From contig UNRJ01000001.1 in NCBI GenBank assembly GCA_900537125.1, positions 620,001 to 684,000 of the forward strand: DNA of 64,000 bases, read 5' to 3'. Shown one piece after another: positions 56,200 to 64,000 of the stretch. The translations under genes were made by a program, and so were the position numbers. Within the stretch, counting starts at the first letter, position 1, and each line of letters begins with the position of its first letter. This DNA is from Rhodobacteraceae bacterium Alg238-R152. GTDB lineage: Bacteria > Pseudomonadota > Alphaproteobacteria > Rhodobacterales > Rhodobacteraceae. Below the pieces are notes generated by a model. The model saw nothing but the letters and a program-made list of their open reading frames with translations. It was not told where the DNA came from and ran no database searches.

Positions 56200-56562
56200 A
56201 TGAAAACACCCGCCAACCTCCTTGCAGCAGCACTCAGCACCGCGCCCTCCTTCGCCCTTGCAGAGGCAACTTTTCTGGGTGCTGACACCGCCCATGCCGC
56301 ACTAAGTGGAATACACTACACCTGCGACCTAGGCGAAATGAAATTTGATATTATTTTCAGCACAGTAGAATCGAACTCTAAAGTGTTCCCCTACAAGTTT
56401 CGGGCGGGAGAGCGGGCCTCTGAAGATGCCTATGTCTTGACCGACGCGGGCGATATCCATCTGCAGAGCGCCGAGGCTATCCGCTTCCTAACGCTGGACA
56501 AAGGCACCCTTGGCATCGCCAAAACTCTGGACGGTCGCGCCGCTACATGTGTGCAGAAGTAA
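56200..56562 (+). CDS. small exported protein of unknown function
   Basis: A 120-aa protein from ATG 56200 (GTG 56197 is adjacent) with a signal peptide (about 1-22, ending ALAE). The mature part is about 95 aa with two cysteines that could form one disulfide bond (YTCDLG and ATCVQK). No family recognised. It is followed by a strong terminator, so it is a separate short transcript or the end of the preceding one. Confidence 0.6.
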   Translation: MKTPANLLAAALSTAPSFALAEATFLGADTAHAALSGIHYTCDLGEMKFDIIFSTVESNSKVFPYKFRAGERASEDAYVLTDAGDIHLQSAEAIRFLTLDKGTLGIAKTLDGRAATCVQK

Positions 56563-56599
56563 CACCGCGCCCGTTTCTTCTTGCCATAAGTATCCAAAC

Positions 56600-56626
56600 A
56601 AAAGGGACGCCAAAGCGTCCCTTTTC
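56600..56626. terminator. Rho-independent terminator
   Basis: Stem AAAGGGACGC / GCGTCCCTTT with loop CAAA and T-rich flank on the plus strand and A-rich flank on the other, between convergent genes. Confidence 0.9.
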
Positions 56627-56646
56627 TCTTTTAGGTCCACCAAGCT

Positions 56647-58122
56647 TTACAGCTTGTAGATGTCGCCAAACTTGGCTTCCAGATAGTCCAGCAACGGCGC
56701 GCCACTTGGGGTCTTGCCAGTCGCATGTACAATGGTGTCTGCCGGTTTGTGCAAACCGCCATGTTGTTGCAGGTTCTCGCGCAGCCAGTCGGTCCCACCC
56801 GAGGTGTCACCCTGTGCCAGCTGTGAATCCAGATCTGGAACTGCTGCCCGCATCGTTTCGTTCAAACAGCCCGCGTAGACATTGCCCAAAGAATAGGTCG
56901 GGAAATAGCCAAACAGCCCCACCGACCAATGCACATCCTGCAACACGCCATTGGAGGGCTTGTCCACCGCATAGCCAAAATCCGCTTTGAACCGGTCATT
57001 CCACGCCGCTTCCAGATCACCAACCGCCAGATCACCCAGCATCAAAGCACGTTCCAGATCAAACCGCAGCATGATGTGCAGATTGTATTGCACCTCATCG
57101 GCCTCAGTCCGGATATAGCCGTCATTGACCCGGTTCACCGTGCCGTAAAACGCCTCAGCATCCGCGATGCCAAAGTCTCCAAACTCCGCTTTCATCTGCT
57201 CATAGAGCCAACCGGTGTAGGCCCGTCCGCGCCCCATTTGGTTCTCATAAATCCGGCTTTGGCTTTCATGCACACCCATCGACACGCCACGCCCAAGAGG
57301 CGTCAAAAGATACGCGTCATCAATGCCTTGCTCATAGGCAGCGTGACCAACTTCGTGGATAGTCGAGTAGAAACAGTTAAACGGATCACTCTCACTGGTG
57401 CGCGTGGTGATCCGCACATCTTTGCCTGACCCCGAACAGAATGGATGCGTTACACAATCAATGCGGCCATGGTCAAAGTCATAGCCAAAGGAGGCCGCCA
57501 GCTTGCTGGTCAACGCCATTTGCTTATCAGACGCAAAATGCCCTGTGAGCTTCTGAGGTGCCTCTGCTGCCAAAACCGCCGCCCGCAAGGCCACCAACCG
57601 GGGCCGCATCGCGTCAAACATCGCAGCAATCTCCGCGGCGGTCATTTCCGGCTCATAGTCATCGACCATGGCGTCATACACATCGCCACCGGCGGCCAGC
57701 GCCTGACCTTCTTGCCGCTTCAGGTTCACCACCTCTTCCAGAGTTGGCAAAAACCCGGCCACATTTTCATCAGACCGCGCCTGCGCCCAGATGCCTTGTG
57801 CGCGGCTGGTCACCTTGGCAATTTCTGCCGCCAAATCCGCTGGCACCTTGGAGGTCCGCTCAAACGACTTGCGGATGTGACGCACCTGTGCGCGGCCCAC
57901 TTCGTCAAGCTGCGTCTCATCGATCGCGGCCAGCCATTCCCCCACCTTGGGATCAATCCGACGGGCGTGCAGCACGCTTTCCATTGCGGCCATTTCCTCG
58001 GCCCGCTGCGGCGCTGCACCCGCCGGCATAATTGCCTCTTGGTCCCAACCCAAACGTCCAGCCACTTCGCCCAACGCCTGTGTGGTGTGGGTGAACCCCA
58101 TCAACTGCTCATATGCAGACAT
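56647..58122 (-). CDS. M32 family metallocarboxypeptidase
   Basis: A 491-aa cytoplasmic metallocarboxypeptidase of the Taq/thermostable type. The zinc motif HEVGH (256-260) is intact, with further family blocks THPFCSG before it and GVHESQSRIYENQMGRG after it. It removes C-terminal residues of broad specificity. ATG 58122 (MSAYEQLMGFTHTT) is chosen over the extension to 58167. It starts 17 nt after the ctaA stop and is probably cotranscribed with it. Confidence 0.95.
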   Translation of the reverse strand: MSAYEQLMGFTHTTQALGEVAGRLGWDQEAIMPAGAAPQRAEEMAAMESVLHARRIDPKVGEWLAAIDETQLDEVGRAQVRHIRKSFERTSKVPADLAAEIAKVTSRAQGIWAQARSDENVAGFLPTLEEVVNLKRQEGQALAAGGDVYDAMVDDYEPEMTAAEIAAMFDAMRPRLVALRAAVLAAEAPQKLTGHFASDKQMALTSKLAASFGYDFDHGRIDCVTHPFCSGSGKDVRITTRTSESDPFNCFYSTIHEVGHAAYEQGIDDAYLLTPLGRGVSMGVHESQSRIYENQMGRGRAYTGWLYEQMKAEFGDFGIADAEAFYGTVNRVNDGYIRTEADEVQYNLHIMLRFDLERALMLGDLAVGDLEAAWNDRFKADFGYAVDKPSNGVLQDVHWSVGLFGYFPTYSLGNVYAGCLNETMRAAVPDLDSQLAQGDTSGGTDWLRENLQQHGGLHKPADTIVHATGKTPSGAPLLDYLEAKFGDIYKL

Positions 58123-58138
58123 TCTTGTTTTCCTTCTC

Positions 58139-59290
58139 TCAGGATGCGTCACGCACCGAGGTTGCAATTGGATAGTGGCTCAGGAACCGCGCCTGCAGGA
58201 TCAGGACCCAGACCACAACAGCAATGGCTTGGTGCGTAATCGCTATATGCACCTGTGCCGCATAGAGCACTGTGGCAATGCCAACGGCAATCTGCACCGC
58301 AATTGCAGCAAAGGCAGCATTAAACGCAAACCGCGTGTACCCATGCGCAGAACCTAGCCCACGCCGCCACACCACAATGGCAAAGATCAGCAAGAGATAG
58401 CCCCAAATCCGGTGCGTGAACTGCACAAGCCCAGGATTTTCAAAGAAGTTCCGCCACAGCGGCTCCATATAGAGCGCGTCTGCAGGAAACAGATTGCCGC
58501 CCATCAGCGGCCAATCGGTAAAGCTGCGCCCTGCATCAATGCCTGCCACCAACGCGCCCAGCAGGATTTGCACCCCGGTCATATGCAGCAACCCTGTGGA
58601 CAGTCCAAACAGCTTGGCTTCTTTGCCGCGCCGCGCTTGCATCAAATCCCGCTCACTGCGCCCAAGCAACAGAATGTACCAAGTAATGAACCCAAGGATC
58701 ACAAAAGCCAGCCCCAGATGCACCGCCAAACGGTAGCTCGCCACCGTCGTCACGCCTTCTCCGGAGGTCACGCCACTGGCCACCATCCACCAGCCAACAG
58801 CCCCTTGCAGCCCGCCTAGCGCGCCAATCAGGAACAACCGCCCGGTCCAACCTGTCGGGATTTGCCGCGCAATCGCAAAGCCCGCAAAACCAAGCGCCCA
58901 AACAAGGCCAATCACCCGACCCAGCTGACGGTGTCCCCATTCCCACCAATAGATGTGTTTGAAGTCCGCCAGCGTCATCCAGTTGTTGTCGATCGCCCAC
59001 TGGTCAATCTGTTTGTATTTGTCAAACTCACTTTGCCAATCCGCCTCATTCATCGGCGGGATCGCTCCGGTCACTGGGCGCCATTCGGTGATCGACAAGC
59101 CACTGTCGGTCAGGCGGGTCAGCCCACCCACGGCAATCATCACAAAGACCAGCGCAAACAGGATCATCAGCCAGATGCGAATGCCGCGCCGCGCACCTTT
59201 GGCACCGCTGTCAATTACACCCACCGCTTTGGGGGCGTCTTTGGGTCCGTCTTCACTGACCTCTTCAAAAATGCTGCGCTTCTGGCTCAT
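58139..59290 (-). CDS. ctaA: heme A synthase, COX15/CtaA
   Basis: A 383-aa inner-membrane enzyme with eight predicted helices that oxidises heme O to heme A for cytochrome oxidases. The order MLFALVFVMIAVGGLTRLTDSGLSI, WWEWGHRQLGR, HLGLAFVILGF, FTHRIWGYLLL and ITHQAIAVVV gives the conserved heme-binding histidines. The N-terminal loop lacks the Cys pair of Bacillus CtaA, as in the COX15 type. ATG 59290 (MSQKRSIFEE) is chosen over the longer frame. Confidence 0.96.
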   Translation of the reverse strand: MSQKRSIFEEVSEDGPKDAPKAVGVIDSGAKGARRGIRIWLMILFALVFVMIAVGGLTRLTDSGLSITEWRPVTGAIPPMNEADWQSEFDKYKQIDQWAIDNNWMTLADFKHIYWWEWGHRQLGRVIGLVWALGFAGFAIARQIPTGWTGRLFLIGALGGLQGAVGWWMVASGVTSGEGVTTVASYRLAVHLGLAFVILGFITWYILLLGRSERDLMQARRGKEAKLFGLSTGLLHMTGVQILLGALVAGIDAGRSFTDWPLMGGNLFPADALYMEPLWRNFFENPGLVQFTHRIWGYLLLIFAIVVWRRGLGSAHGYTRFAFNAAFAAIAVQIAVGIATVLYAAQVHIAITHQAIAVVVWVLILQARFLSHYPIATSVRDAS

Positions 59291-59396
59291 CGCTGTCTCC
59301 AAATCTTGGCGCGAGCCTAGTGGGACCAAGCGCCAGCTTCAACCACTCTCAAGTAGGAATTGAACAATAGTTCAGGCGGCAAAAATCCCCGCCAGA

Positions 59397-60140
59397 TCAA
59401 TCTTTTTCTTTCCAGCGCACCATCTGCCGCATCACACCATGCAACATCTGCACATCTGCACGTGTAAGCCGCATCCGGCTCCACATATTGCGCAGATTGA
59501 CCTTCATATTTTCCGCTTTTTCCTCCGGGAAAAAGAAGTTGGCCTCTTCAAGGCGCTCTTCATAGTGCCGCCCAAGAGCATCGATATCCGCATTGCTGGC
59601 CCAGTCGGTTTTGGCCATATCCACGCGTTCATGCACGATATCTGCGCTCTGACGCCGCCATTCATAGGCGGTCAGCAACACACATTGCGCCAAATTCAGC
59701 GACGCATACTCCGGGTTCACCGGTACATTGATGATCGCATTGGCCCGCGCGATGTCCTCATTCTCAAGCCCGGCCCGCTCCGGCCCAAACAACACCGCAA
59801 CTTTCTCGCCCCGCGCAATCATCTCAGCAGCCTGTTTCATCGCCGTTTCTGGCGTCACCACCGGTTTGGTCAACCCACGTGCCCGCGCCGTAGTGGCAAA
59901 CACGTAGTGACAATCTTCCAACGCCTGATCAGTGGTCTCGGTCAGCAATGCGCCATCCAGCACCCGCCCTGCACCAGAAGCCATGGCAACGGCGCGCTCA
60001 TTGGGCCACCCGTCGCGCGGATCGACTATGCGCATTTTATCCAAACCAAAGTTCAACATCGCCCGTGCCGCACCACCGATGTTCTCCCCCATCTGTGGGC
60101 GGACTAGCACAAAGGCGGGCTGTGGCGTGGCACTGGTCAT
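59397..60140 (-). CDS. TrmJ-like SPOUT RNA 2'-O-methyltransferase
   Basis: A 247-aa SPOUT-class methyltransferase. PQMGENIGGAARAMLNFGL, VLFGPERAGLENEDI and NPEYASLNLAQCVLLTAYE are the three trefoil-knot motifs. The layout, with about 70 residues beyond the knot domain, fits TrmJ, which methylates position 32 of tRNAs. The exact target is inferred. Confidence 0.9.
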   Translation of the reverse strand: MTSATPQPAFVLVRPQMGENIGGAARAMLNFGLDKMRIVDPRDGWPNERAVAMASGAGRVLDGALLTETTDQALEDCHYVFATTARARGLTKPVVTPETAMKQAAEMIARGEKVAVLFGPERAGLENEDIARANAIINVPVNPEYASLNLAQCVLLTAYEWRRQSADIVHERVDMAKTDWASNADIDALGRHYEERLEEANFFFPEEKAENMKVNLRNMWSRMRLTRADVQMLHGVMRQMVRWKEKD

Positions 60141-60278
60141 GTTGGTCTCCGATGAGCGCGTTCAAAATCCGCTCGCTGATACCCCCGCGCCCCCAACAAA
60201 ACAAGCCGCTGCGCTTTCTCCTTCTTCAAATACCTGCGCCTCAGGTTAAAATCTCGACAACCTTAGAGAGGAATCACC

Positions 60279-60608
60279 ATGGCTTATGACGAAGGACACG
60301 CCACCTTGATGCGTGAAGACCTGCAGGACATCGACGGCATCAGCGAAAAGAAGATGTTTGGTGGCCTCTGTTTTCTACATCACGGCAATATGGTTTGCGG
60401 CGTGCACAAAGGTGGCGGCATGGCCCGCGTTGGCAAATCCCGCGAAGCCGAAGCACTGCAAATTGACGGCGTTGATCCGCTCTCATTCACCGGCCGCAAG
60501 ATGGGCGGCATGGTGGATCTCTCCGAAGATCTTCTGGGTGACGACACCCTTCGTGCTCAGGTGATCACGCTGGCCTTAACCAACGCACAAAGTCTTCCAC
60601 CCAAATAG
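60279..60608 (+). CDS. TfoX/Sxy N-terminal domain protein
   Basis: A 109-aa protein with only the TfoX N-terminal domain: EKKMFGGLCFLHHGNMVCGV and a GRKMGGMVDLSEDLL end. In full-length members this half is linked to competence regulation, but stand-alone versions are of unknown function. It is preceded by a GAGAGGAAT-like ribosome site. Confidence 0.85.
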   Translation: MAYDEGHATLMREDLQDIDGISEKKMFGGLCFLHHGNMVCGVHKGGGMARVGKSREAEALQIDGVDPLSFTGRKMGGMVDLSEDLLGDDTLRAQVITLALTNAQSLPPK

Positions 60609-60691
60609 CCAACTCCGGATAGCCAAGAGCAAAAATCCGCGTTATAGCAACGCGATCCAAAAACACGCACAAGACCACCTGGAGCCCGAGC

Positions 60692-61315
60692 ATGTCCGAT
60701 ACAGAGTTGCCGCAGATCTACCTGATCACCCCGCCGGAAATCGAACTCTCACGCTTCCCAGACCAACTGGCCTCGGTGCTGGATGCCGCCGACATTGCCT
60801 GTGTGCGTATGGCGCTGGCGACCAAAGACGAAGACCGTCTGTCGCGTGCGGCAGACGCTTTGCGCGAAGTGGCCCATGCCCGCGACGTGGCGATTGTGAT
60901 CAACGAACATGTACAGCTGTCCGAACGGTTGGGCCTTGATGGGGTCCATCTGACCGATGCCGCCCGCTCCGTGGCCAAAACCCGCAAAGAGTTGGGTCAA
61001 GACGCCATTGTGGGCGCGTTTTGTGGCGCATCATCCCACGAGGGCATGTCCGCTGGCGAAAACGGCGCGGACTATGTCGCCTTTGGCCCGGTTGGCAGCA
61101 CCAATCTCGGCGACGGCACCTTGGCCGAAAAAGACCTGTTTGAGTGGTGGTCTGCTATGATCGAAGTACCGGTTGTGGCCGAAGGCGCATTGGATACCGA
61201 CATTATTGCAAAGCTCTCGCCCTTCACTGACTTCTTTGGCATTGGCGAAGAAATCTGGCGCAGCGACGATCCCGTGGCCAAGCTCAAAGAGCTGCACGGC
61301 GCCTTCACGGCCTAA
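60692..61315 (+). CDS. ThiE-like TIM-barrel protein with degenerate active site
   Basis: A 207-aa protein of the thiamine-phosphate synthase fold: YLITPPEIE, DGVHLTDAAR, GAFCGASSHEGM and DYVAFGPVGST follow the family order. Several residues that bind pyrimidine and pyrophosphate in true ThiE seem replaced: QxREK reads VRMALATKD, the metal-binding Asp after Asn is Glu (INEH), and the TxTK loop reads STNLGDGT. Thiamine synthesis is therefore doubtful. It ends 12 nt before psuK, suggesting an operon with pseudouridine catabolism. Confidence 0.72.
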   Translation: MSDTELPQIYLITPPEIELSRFPDQLASVLDAADIACVRMALATKDEDRLSRAADALREVAHARDVAIVINEHVQLSERLGLDGVHLTDAARSVAKTRKELGQDAIVGAFCGASSHEGMSAGENGADYVAFGPVGSTNLGDGTLAEKDLFEWWSAMIEVPVVAEGALDTDIIAKLSPFTDFFGIGEEIWRSDDPVAKLKELHGAFTA

Positions 61316-61327
61316 GTAGGAGCGCCC

Positions 61328-62236
61328 ATGACCGCCGCACAAACTCCTGAGAAGCCTGACATTCTCTGCATCGGCTCTGTTCTCTGGGACATCATTGGCC
61401 GCGCGCCCAGCCACATGCGACAGGGCTCCGACGTGCCCGGCCGCATCTCCCGCCTGCCCGGTGGTGTGGCCTGGAACATTGCCATGACGCTGGCCCGTTT
61501 TGGTCTGCGTCCCGCCGCGCTCTCCGCCATTGGTCGGGATATCGAAGGCGACGAGCTGTTGACCGCCTGCACCGAGATGGGCGCCATCATGAACTATGTC
61601 TATCGCTCCGCTGACCTGCCGACCGACACCTATATGGCGGTTGAGGGCAAAAACGGGCTGATTGCGGCTATTGCCGACGCACACAGCCTCGAAGCCGCTG
61701 GGGACAAAATCCTGACCCCGCTTGAAGACGGCACCCTCGGCAGCGAGGCCAGCCCCTACACCGGTCTGATTGCACTTGATGGCAACCTGACACAGCGTCT
61801 GCTCGACCAAATCGCCCGCAGTCCGCTGTTTTCGTCAGCTGACCTGCGCGTCGCCCCGGCCTCGCCGGGCAAAGCTGAGCGGTTGATGCCCTTCTTGATG
61901 CACTCCCGCGCCGTGCTCTATGTGAACCTCGAAGAAGCAGGCTACCTCTGCAAAACCGAATTCACATCCTCTAAAGAGGCCGCCGCAGCCCTCTTGGAAC
62001 GTGGCGCCGCCCGTGCCCTTGTGACTGACGGCGGCAATGACGCCTCCGACGGCACCGCCAACGGAGTGATCACCCAACAACCACCTGCCGTTCTGGTGAC
62101 TCGCGTCACCGGCGCCGGTGACACCTTTATGGCCGCGCACATCGTGGCTGAATCCCAAAACTGCTCCCGTGAAGAGGCGCTCGACCGCGCTTTGACGGCA
62201 GCCGCAAAATACGTTTCCGGAGAACACGCCACATGA
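61328..62236 (+). CDS. psuK: PfkB-family pseudouridine kinase
   Basis: A 302-aa ribokinase-fold enzyme. The C-terminal PfkB signature VTGAGDTFMA with the catalytic Asp is present, as is an N-terminal block GSVLWDIIGRAP. The 4-nt overlap with psuG identifies pseudouridine as likely substrate: PsuK makes pseudouridine 5'-phosphate. Without the neighbour it would be just a PfkB sugar/nucleoside kinase. Confidence 0.87.
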   Translation: MTAAQTPEKPDILCIGSVLWDIIGRAPSHMRQGSDVPGRISRLPGGVAWNIAMTLARFGLRPAALSAIGRDIEGDELLTACTEMGAIMNYVYRSADLPTDTYMAVEGKNGLIAAIADAHSLEAAGDKILTPLEDGTLGSEASPYTGLIALDGNLTQRLLDQIARSPLFSSADLRVAPASPGKAERLMPFLMHSRAVLYVNLEEAGYLCKTEFTSSKEAAAALLERGAARALVTDGGNDASDGTANGVITQQPPAVLVTRVTGAGDTFMAAHIVAESQNCSREEALDRALTAAAKYVSGEHAT

Positions 62237-63150
62237 GCCTCATTTCCCTTGATCTGGTCCTTTCCCCCGAAGTGGAAGACGCCAAGAAAAACGGCACGCC
62301 GATTGTGGCGTTGGAAAGCACCATCATCACCCATGGTATGCCATATCCGCAAAACCTTGAGGTTGCGAAGCAGGTCGAAGCCGACATTCGTGCAAAGGGC
62401 GCGGTGCCCGCCACTATGGCCGTCCTAAATGGCACGCTGCACGCCGGCCTTACCGAAGCGCAGCTCGAAGAACTTGCCCAAGCCAAAAACGTCGCCAAAG
62501 TGTCCCGCGCGGATATGCCGGTTATCATGGCACAAGGCCGCACCGGTGCCACCACCGTCGCCGCCACCATGATTGCAGCCAATTTGGCAGGCATCGACGT
62601 CTTTGCCACCGGCGGCATCGGCGGCGTGCACAAAGGCGCAGAAGACAGCTTTGACATCTCCGCGGACCTGACAGAGCTGGCGCACACCCCAGTAACAGTG
62701 GTGGCCGCAGGCGCCAAAGCCATCCTTGACGTACCGAAAACCCTGGAAGTCCTGGAAACCAACGGCGTGCCTGTCATCACCTATGGTCAGGACAGCTTCC
62801 CGGCCTTCTGGTCGGCCACGTCTGATCTCGTCTCCCCGCTGCGCATGGACACTGCTGCCGACATCGCTGCTGCCCACAAAACCCGCGGCGCGATGGCCTT
62901 ACCGGGCGGTCAGCTCGTGGCCAACCCAATTCCGACGGGCGATGAAATCCCAGCTTCCGAGTTGGCCCCGGTGATTGCCCAAGCCACCCAAGAGGCCGAG
63001 ACCCAAGGCGTTTCTGGCAAAGACGTCACGCCTTTCCTGTTGGCTCGCATCTTTGAGCTCACAGATGGCAAATCGCTGGTTGCCAACATCGCCTTGGTAC
63101 GCAACAACGCCCGTCTCGCGGCCGACATTGCCGCCGCGCTGAAGGCCTAA
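62233..63150 (+). CDS. psuG: pseudouridine-5'-phosphate glycosidase
   Basis: A 305-aa enzyme splitting the C-C glycosidic bond of pseudouridine 5'-P to uracil and ribose 5-P. ALESTIITHGMPYPQN, ATMAVLNG, GATTVAATMIAANLAGIDVFATGGIGGVH and SFPAFW are the family blocks. The ATG overlaps the psuK stop in ATGA. Full family length. Confidence 0.96.
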   Translation: MSLISLDLVLSPEVEDAKKNGTPIVALESTIITHGMPYPQNLEVAKQVEADIRAKGAVPATMAVLNGTLHAGLTEAQLEELAQAKNVAKVSRADMPVIMAQGRTGATTVAATMIAANLAGIDVFATGGIGGVHKGAEDSFDISADLTELAHTPVTVVAAGAKAILDVPKTLEVLETNGVPVITYGQDSFPAFWSATSDLVSPLRMDTAADIAAAHKTRGAMALPGGQLVANPIPTGDEIPASELAPVIAQATQEAETQGVSGKDVTPFLLARIFELTDGKSLVANIALVRNNARLAADIAAALKA

Positions 63151-63291
63151 GCCCAAACTTTGCGCAAATAGCCTGCTGCCACGGCGTTGTGACACGTCGT
63201 GACAGCCGCCAAGTGTCGCTCTTTTGCAATCGTCATTGCAGCGCCACACACAAATGCCTAACTAATCAACAGGCTGACCCTAGGACCCCTC

Positions 63292-63975
63292 ATGACGACA
63301 CCTTTTGACGAAAACGAACCACCGCATAAATCCGGCTTCTTTGCCCGTCTGCGGTCCAGCTTTCTGACTGGGATTGTTGTTATTCTGCCCATCGCTATGA
63401 CCATCTGGCTGGTCTGGACCTTTGTGGGCTGGGTGGATGGCTTTGTGCTGCCGCTGATCCCATCCACAATTCAGCCGGAGAAATACATCGGCATCAACCT
63501 GCGCGGCGTGGGCATGATCATCTTCCTGATCTTCACTATCCTCGTGGGCTGGATTGCGAAAGGGTTGATGGGACGGTCTCTTTTGCGGATTGCCGAAAAC
63601 CTAGTGTCCCGCATGCCGGTGGTGCGCTCGATCTATTCCGGCGTAAAGCAAATTGCCGAAACCGTCTTTGCACAATCCGATCGTAGCTTTGAAAAAGCCT
63701 GTCTGATCGAATACCCGCGCCGGGGCATCTGGGCGATTGGCTTCATCTCAACCCACGCCAAAGGCGAAGTGGCAGGCTCCGCTCCAACCACCAGCCCCCT
63801 TATGGGCGTGTTTGTCCCCACAACCCCCAATCCAACCTCTGGCTTCCTGCTGTTTTTCCCAACTGATGATATCATCGAGCTGGAGATGTCCGTAGAAGAC
63901 GCGGCCAAGCTGGTGATCTCCGCTGGTCTGGTTTACCCAAATCCCAAAGATCCCACTCAACCGCCTGAAGAGTAA
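63292..63975 (+). CDS. DUF502 membrane protein
   Basis: A 227-aa protein with two N-terminal membrane helices (about 23-46 and 72-92) and a soluble C-terminal part. Family blocks are FLTGIVVILPIAMTIWLVW, PVVRSIYSGVKQIAETV and VPTTPNPTSGFLLFFP. DUF502 is widespread and functionally unassigned. No operon partner is seen. Confidence 0.9.
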   Translation: MTTPFDENEPPHKSGFFARLRSSFLTGIVVILPIAMTIWLVWTFVGWVDGFVLPLIPSTIQPEKYIGINLRGVGMIIFLIFTILVGWIAKGLMGRSLLRIAENLVSRMPVVRSIYSGVKQIAETVFAQSDRSFEKACLIEYPRRGIWAIGFISTHAKGEVAGSAPTTSPLMGVFVPTTPNPTSGFLLFFPTDDIIELEMSVEDAAKLVISAGLVYPNPKDPTQPPEE

Positions 63976-64000
63976 GCGCTAGCCATACATCTCCGCTAGA

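Noticed and set aside
59291..60278. Possible TPP riboswitch before the thiE-like gene
   Set aside because: No CTGAGA/GACC-type thi-box elements were seen upstream of 60692 or in the preceding gaps.

Overview
The window looks like a chromosomal segment of a marine Rhodobacterales bacterium of the Roseobacter group (Alphaproteobacteria). Pointers are an iscR-suf operon of alphaproteobacterial layout, a CckA hybrid kinase, a Mur-type Fur protein, a direct-repeat SOS box GTTC-N7-GTTC before recA, a dimeric-type NADP isocitrate dehydrogenase, a COX15-type heme A synthase, and DMGDH- and RACo-type one-carbon enzymes. Gene density is high and the base composition is moderately GC-rich and fairly even. 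I see no insertion sequence, prophage, CRISPR array, rRNA operon or replication origin.

Layout. 0-6.7 kb (+): 5'-truncated selO, an endonuclease/exonuclease/phosphatase-fold protein, a PhzF isomerase, a Mur/Fur regulator, a DMGDH-like oxidase and a MobA-like nucleotidyltransferase. 6.7-10.3 kb (-): one large secreted glycosidase-like protein with RTX repeats, followed by about 0.8 kb without a convincing gene and a tRNA-Arg(CCG). 11.2-19.3 kb (-): an eleven-gene iscR-suf operon that carries five embedded membrane or unknown genes, with an Irr-box-like palindrome upstream. 19.5-21.0 kb (+): a hydrolase, a small protein and an HD phosphohydrolase. 21.0-23.4 kb (-): a membrane glycerophosphodiesterase overlapped by a secreted phospholipase-A2-like gene. 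23.6-29.0 kb (+): icd, a YitT protein, an SMR transporter, typA and a prokaryotic pentameric ligand-gated ion channel.

29.0-34.8 kb (-): an amidotransferase, a DUF1330 protein, alaS, a MOSC protein and recA. 35.0-41.3 kb: a sulfotransferase-like gene meeting cckA at a shared CTAG, an RsmB-type methyltransferase and a chemoreceptor. 41.4-45.7 kb: guaB, a DUF2846 protein, a RACo-like corrinoid activator and tRNA-Gly(CCC). 45.8-49.5 kb (-): zwf-pgl-pgi, the entry to the Entner-Doudoroff/pentose phosphate routes, under a LacI-type palindrome. 49.7-56.6 kb: a radical SAM protein, a SYLF protein with synuclein-like 11-mer repeats, gyrA, a ClpP-fold/YARHG exported protein and a small exported protein. 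56.6-64 kb: M32 carboxypeptidase, ctaA and a TrmJ-type methyltransferase on the minus strand; then TfoX-like, a degenerate ThiE-like protein, psuK-psuG and DUF502 on the plus strand.

Most of the window is housekeeping. The parts most worth a second look are the RTX glycosidase with modules that differ by whole nonapeptides, the ion channel, the overlapping phospholipase/phosphodiesterase pair, the accessory genes inside the suf operon, the exact CtrA-type box before cckA, the 11-mer/SYLF protein and the ThiE-like gene joined to psuKG.
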